Positions 62,229-64,000 of a stretch of DNA of 64,000 nt are shown here, piece by piece. The translations under genes were made by a program, and so were the position numbers. Position 1 is the stretch's first letter. Each line of letters begins with the position of its first letter. A model generated the notes under the pieces. It worked only from the letters and a program-made list of their open reading frames with translations, was not told where the DNA came from and did not search any database. The DNA is taken from positions 1-64,000 of the forward strand of contig DATLZU010000034.1 in the NCBI GenBank assembly GCA_035573855.1, read 5' to 3'. Origin of the DNA: DATLZU01 sp035573855. Its GTDB lineage: Bacteria > Nitrospirota > Nitrospiria > Nitrospirales > Nitrospiraceae.

Positions 62229-63221
62229 ATGGCCAGGAAACTGAGCGGAGAAGAGAAAGCTGTCATTTTGTTGCGCGCCATCGGCGAGGATGCGGCGGCG
62301 CAGGTTCTGAAGTGTCTGGAGCCGAAGGAGATCCGAAAAATCGGCGCGCTTATGAAAGAAACAGCTAACATCACCCGCGAAGAGGAAGAAGAGGTAATTG
62401 CGGAATTCGAGAAGGCCAGCGCCAGCGGAGAGATCGGCTTCGAAGGCAAGGAATACATCAAGTCGGTGCTGACGAAAGCCCTCGGGCCGGAGAAGGCAGC
62501 CAGGATTCTGGAATCGTTGACCTCGGCCAGCTACCCGGGTTTGGAGGCGTTGAAATGGGTCGATGCCAAAACAGTGGCGCAATTGGTCAAGGTCGAGCAT
62601 CCCCAAACGGTTGCGGTCATCTTGGCGCACATGGATCCGGAGCAGGCCAGCCAAGTGTTGGCTGGATTGCCGGAAACCCTCCGAGCGGACGTGGCGTTGC
62701 GGTTGGCGACCATGGAGGAAGTGCGGCCGGAAGTTTTGCAGGACCTGAGCGAAGCCGTGCAGGAATCTCTTTTGGCCGGCACCGGATCGCGGGCTATGAG
62801 CATTGGCGGGGCTGAGGTCATCGCCGATATCCTGGCGCGGCTCGACAAGGGGACGGAAAGCGCCATCCTGGCCAAGATCGCCGAGCGGGACCAGATATTG
62901 GCCGACAGCATCCGGGCGCTCATGTTCGTCTTCGACGACCTGATCAAATTGGACGACCGCAGTGTGCAGGAGCTACTGAAGGAAGTCGGCAAAGAGGACT
63001 TGCCGCTCGCGCTGCGAGGGGCCAGCCCGGAGGTGAAAGAGAAGTTCTTCCGCAACATGTCCGCTCGCGCGGCCCAAATGCTCAAAGACGACATGGAAGC
63101 GCGAGGACCCGTCAAGTTGAGCGAGGTGGAAAAAGCCCAACAGAACATCCTGAAGGTGTGCCGCAAGCTCGAAGAAGAAGGACGGATCGTGATCGCCGGT
63201 CAGGGAGAGGAATTGGTCTAA
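62229..63221 (+). CDS. fliG: Flagellar motor switch protein FliG
   Basis: FliG binds FliF and converts stator force into rotation. The 330 residues include the N-terminal domain (LSGEEKAVILLRAIGEDAAA), the EHPQTVAVILAHMDPEQASQ motif at about residue 120 and the torque helix region FVFDDLIKLDDRSVQELLKE (about 240), ending in the typical C-terminal domain. It begins seven bases after fliF. Confidence 0.96.
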   Translation: MARKLSGEEKAVILLRAIGEDAAAQVLKCLEPKEIRKIGALMKETANITREEEEEVIAEFEKASASGEIGFEGKEYIKSVLTKALGPEKAARILESLTSASYPGLEALKWVDAKTVAQLVKVEHPQTVAVILAHMDPEQASQVLAGLPETLRADVALRLATMEEVRPEVLQDLSEAVQESLLAGTGSRAMSIGGAEVIADILARLDKGTESAILAKIAERDQILADSIRALMFVFDDLIKLDDRSVQELLKEVGKEDLPLALRGASPEVKEKFFRNMSARAAQMLKDDMEARGPVKLSEVEKAQQNILKVCRKLEEEGRIVIAGQGEELV

Positions 63222-64000
63222 GTGGGCGTCCCAGGGGGGATCCAAGACGCGCCGACGGGCTGTGCGGCCCTTGTGGCGTGGCGCCTCGAATCGGAATCGG
63301 TTCTGGTGGTGGATGATGACGCCGGCATCCGCCGGTTGCTGGCAGAGGTGCTGGGCGGGAACGGCCTGCGCGTGGCCACCGCCGCAACCGGGGCGGCCGC
63401 GATCGCTTGCCTGAGGCGTCGGTCGGTTCCGGTGCTTGTCGTCGATCTCCATCTGTCCGACATGGACGGGCTCGCGCTGATCCCGCAGGTTCTCGAGATC
63501 GACCCTCGCACGTTCATCGTCGTGGTGACCGGGTACGGCAGCGTCGAAACGGCCGTCAAGGCCATGAAAGCCGGGGCGTCGGATTTTCTTGCCAAACCCT
63601 TTCAACCCGAGCTTGTGCTCTCGACCGTCAAGCGTCTGCTGGAACTCCATCAACTTCGGCAGGAGCGCTCTGTGCTGAAGGGTACGGTCGTGAAGTCTGG
63701 TGCGGTCCGGCTGCGAAGCCCGCGCTTGATGGATTTCGGTCAGAGAGATCCGGTTCCGGCACCAGACGGCCTGACGGAGTTCGAACGCGGTGTGGCGGAA
63801 GGCGAACGACGGATGCGGGAGCGGGAAGGAGCCGTCCGCGCACGTGAACACATGCTCTTGGCCGAGGTGATCCGTCGACTGGAGCAGACGATCGTCGGCC
63901 TGCACGCCACGATCGAAGAGGAAGTGCGCGCATTGGCGTTTGCCATCGCGACGAAGGTTGTTCGGCGGGCGGTGGAGGCGAGCCCGGACCTGGTCTTGGA
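63222..64000 (+). CDS. fliH: Receiver domain fused to FliH (flagellar export regulator), partial
   Basis: A GTG directly after the fliG stop opens a frame that runs to the window edge (259 codons seen). Residues 26-145 are a complete response-regulator receiver domain: VLVVDDDAGIRRLL, phosphoacceptor Asp75 in VVDLHLSDMDG, Thr103 in VVTGYGSVETA and Lys125 in FLAKPFQPE. After a linker, residues 186 onward are FliH: the GxxxG start FERGVAEGERRMRERE, a long coiled coil and ALAFAIATKVVRRAVE. FliH controls the export ATPase FliI. The receiver resembles NtrC-type regulators of this window, and no in-frame stop separates the halves. Confidence 0.85.
   Translation, partial: MGVPGGIQDAPTGCAALVAWRLESESVLVVDDDAGIRRLLAEVLGGNGLRVATAATGAAAIACLRRRSVPVLVVDLHLSDMDGLALIPQVLEIDPRTFIVVVTGYGSVETAVKAMKAGASDFLAKPFQPELVLSTVKRLLELHQLRQERSVLKGTVVKSGAVRLRSPRLMDFGQRDPVPAPDGLTEFERGVAEGERRMREREGAVRAREHMLLAEVIRRLEQTIVGLHATIEEEVRALAFAIATKVVRRAVEASPDLVL

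Overview
The window is about 60% GC and densely coded, and it looks like a chromosomal segment of a free-living, motile Gram-negative-type bacterium. The gene mix suggests a Nitrospira-like lineage (Nitrospirota) or a relative: NtrC-type regulators beside flagellar genes, lgt, a secreted NPF-repeat protein and a cytoplasmic glycosyltransferase/debranching-enzyme pair. This taxonomic guess rests on gene content and general style, not on a marker gene. No rRNA is present. There is one tRNA, Leu(UAA).

Positions 1-16007 form a defence island built around a type I-G (formerly I-U) CRISPR-Cas system. After the tail of a nucleotidyltransferase-like gene and its small partner lies a decayed N-terminal fragment of a second cas3. 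The interference operon follows: csb1 (Cas7), csb2 (Cas5-Cas6), cas3 with a C-terminal HD domain, and a short csx17-like large subunit. An accessory block of about 2.2 kb (MNT nucleotidyltransferase, HEPN partner with an apparent frameshift, secreted NPF-repeat protein, Uma2 nuclease) separates this operon from the adaptation module. That module is a cas4-cas1 fusion, cas2, and an array of 46 repeats and 45 spacers. A REP-like palindrome sits inside the cas4-cas1 reading frame. The first eight repeats all carry two extra conserved bases.

Positions 16008-31636 hold a glycosyltransferase and debranching-enzyme pair, a thioredoxin-fold protein, a DGQHR (DndB-like) protein, a small redox protein, a 53-residue zinc-ribbon protein, an AddB/AddA-type helicase-nuclease pair, a TPR lipoprotein, a zincin-like protein, lgt and a TPR protein.

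Positions 31637-47870 are mostly housekeeping and hypothetical genes: a YtxH protein, tRNA-Leu, PilZ, DUF423, a dienelactone-hydrolase-like protein lacking its Cys nucleophile, an oxidoreductase, a Lrp/AsnC-type sensor domain, a Kelch protein, YifB/ComM, Hsp20, ClpB, a short-chain dehydrogenase and a polytopic membrane protein.

Positions 47871-64000 are a signalling and flagellar region. It starts with a QseE-QseG-QseF-like operon and a second NtrC-type regulator. A TPR protein, an FlrB/FlgS-like kinase and an FlrC/FlgR-like regulator come next. The region ends with flgB-flgC-fliE-fliF-fliG and an open frame in which a complete response-regulator receiver domain is fused to FliH. Three good sigma-54-type promoter sequences precede the kinase operon, the TPR/kinase/regulator operon and flgB, which fits NtrC-type control of flagellar assembly. 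The REC-FliH fusion and the internal structure of the CRISPR locus are the most unusual features seen.
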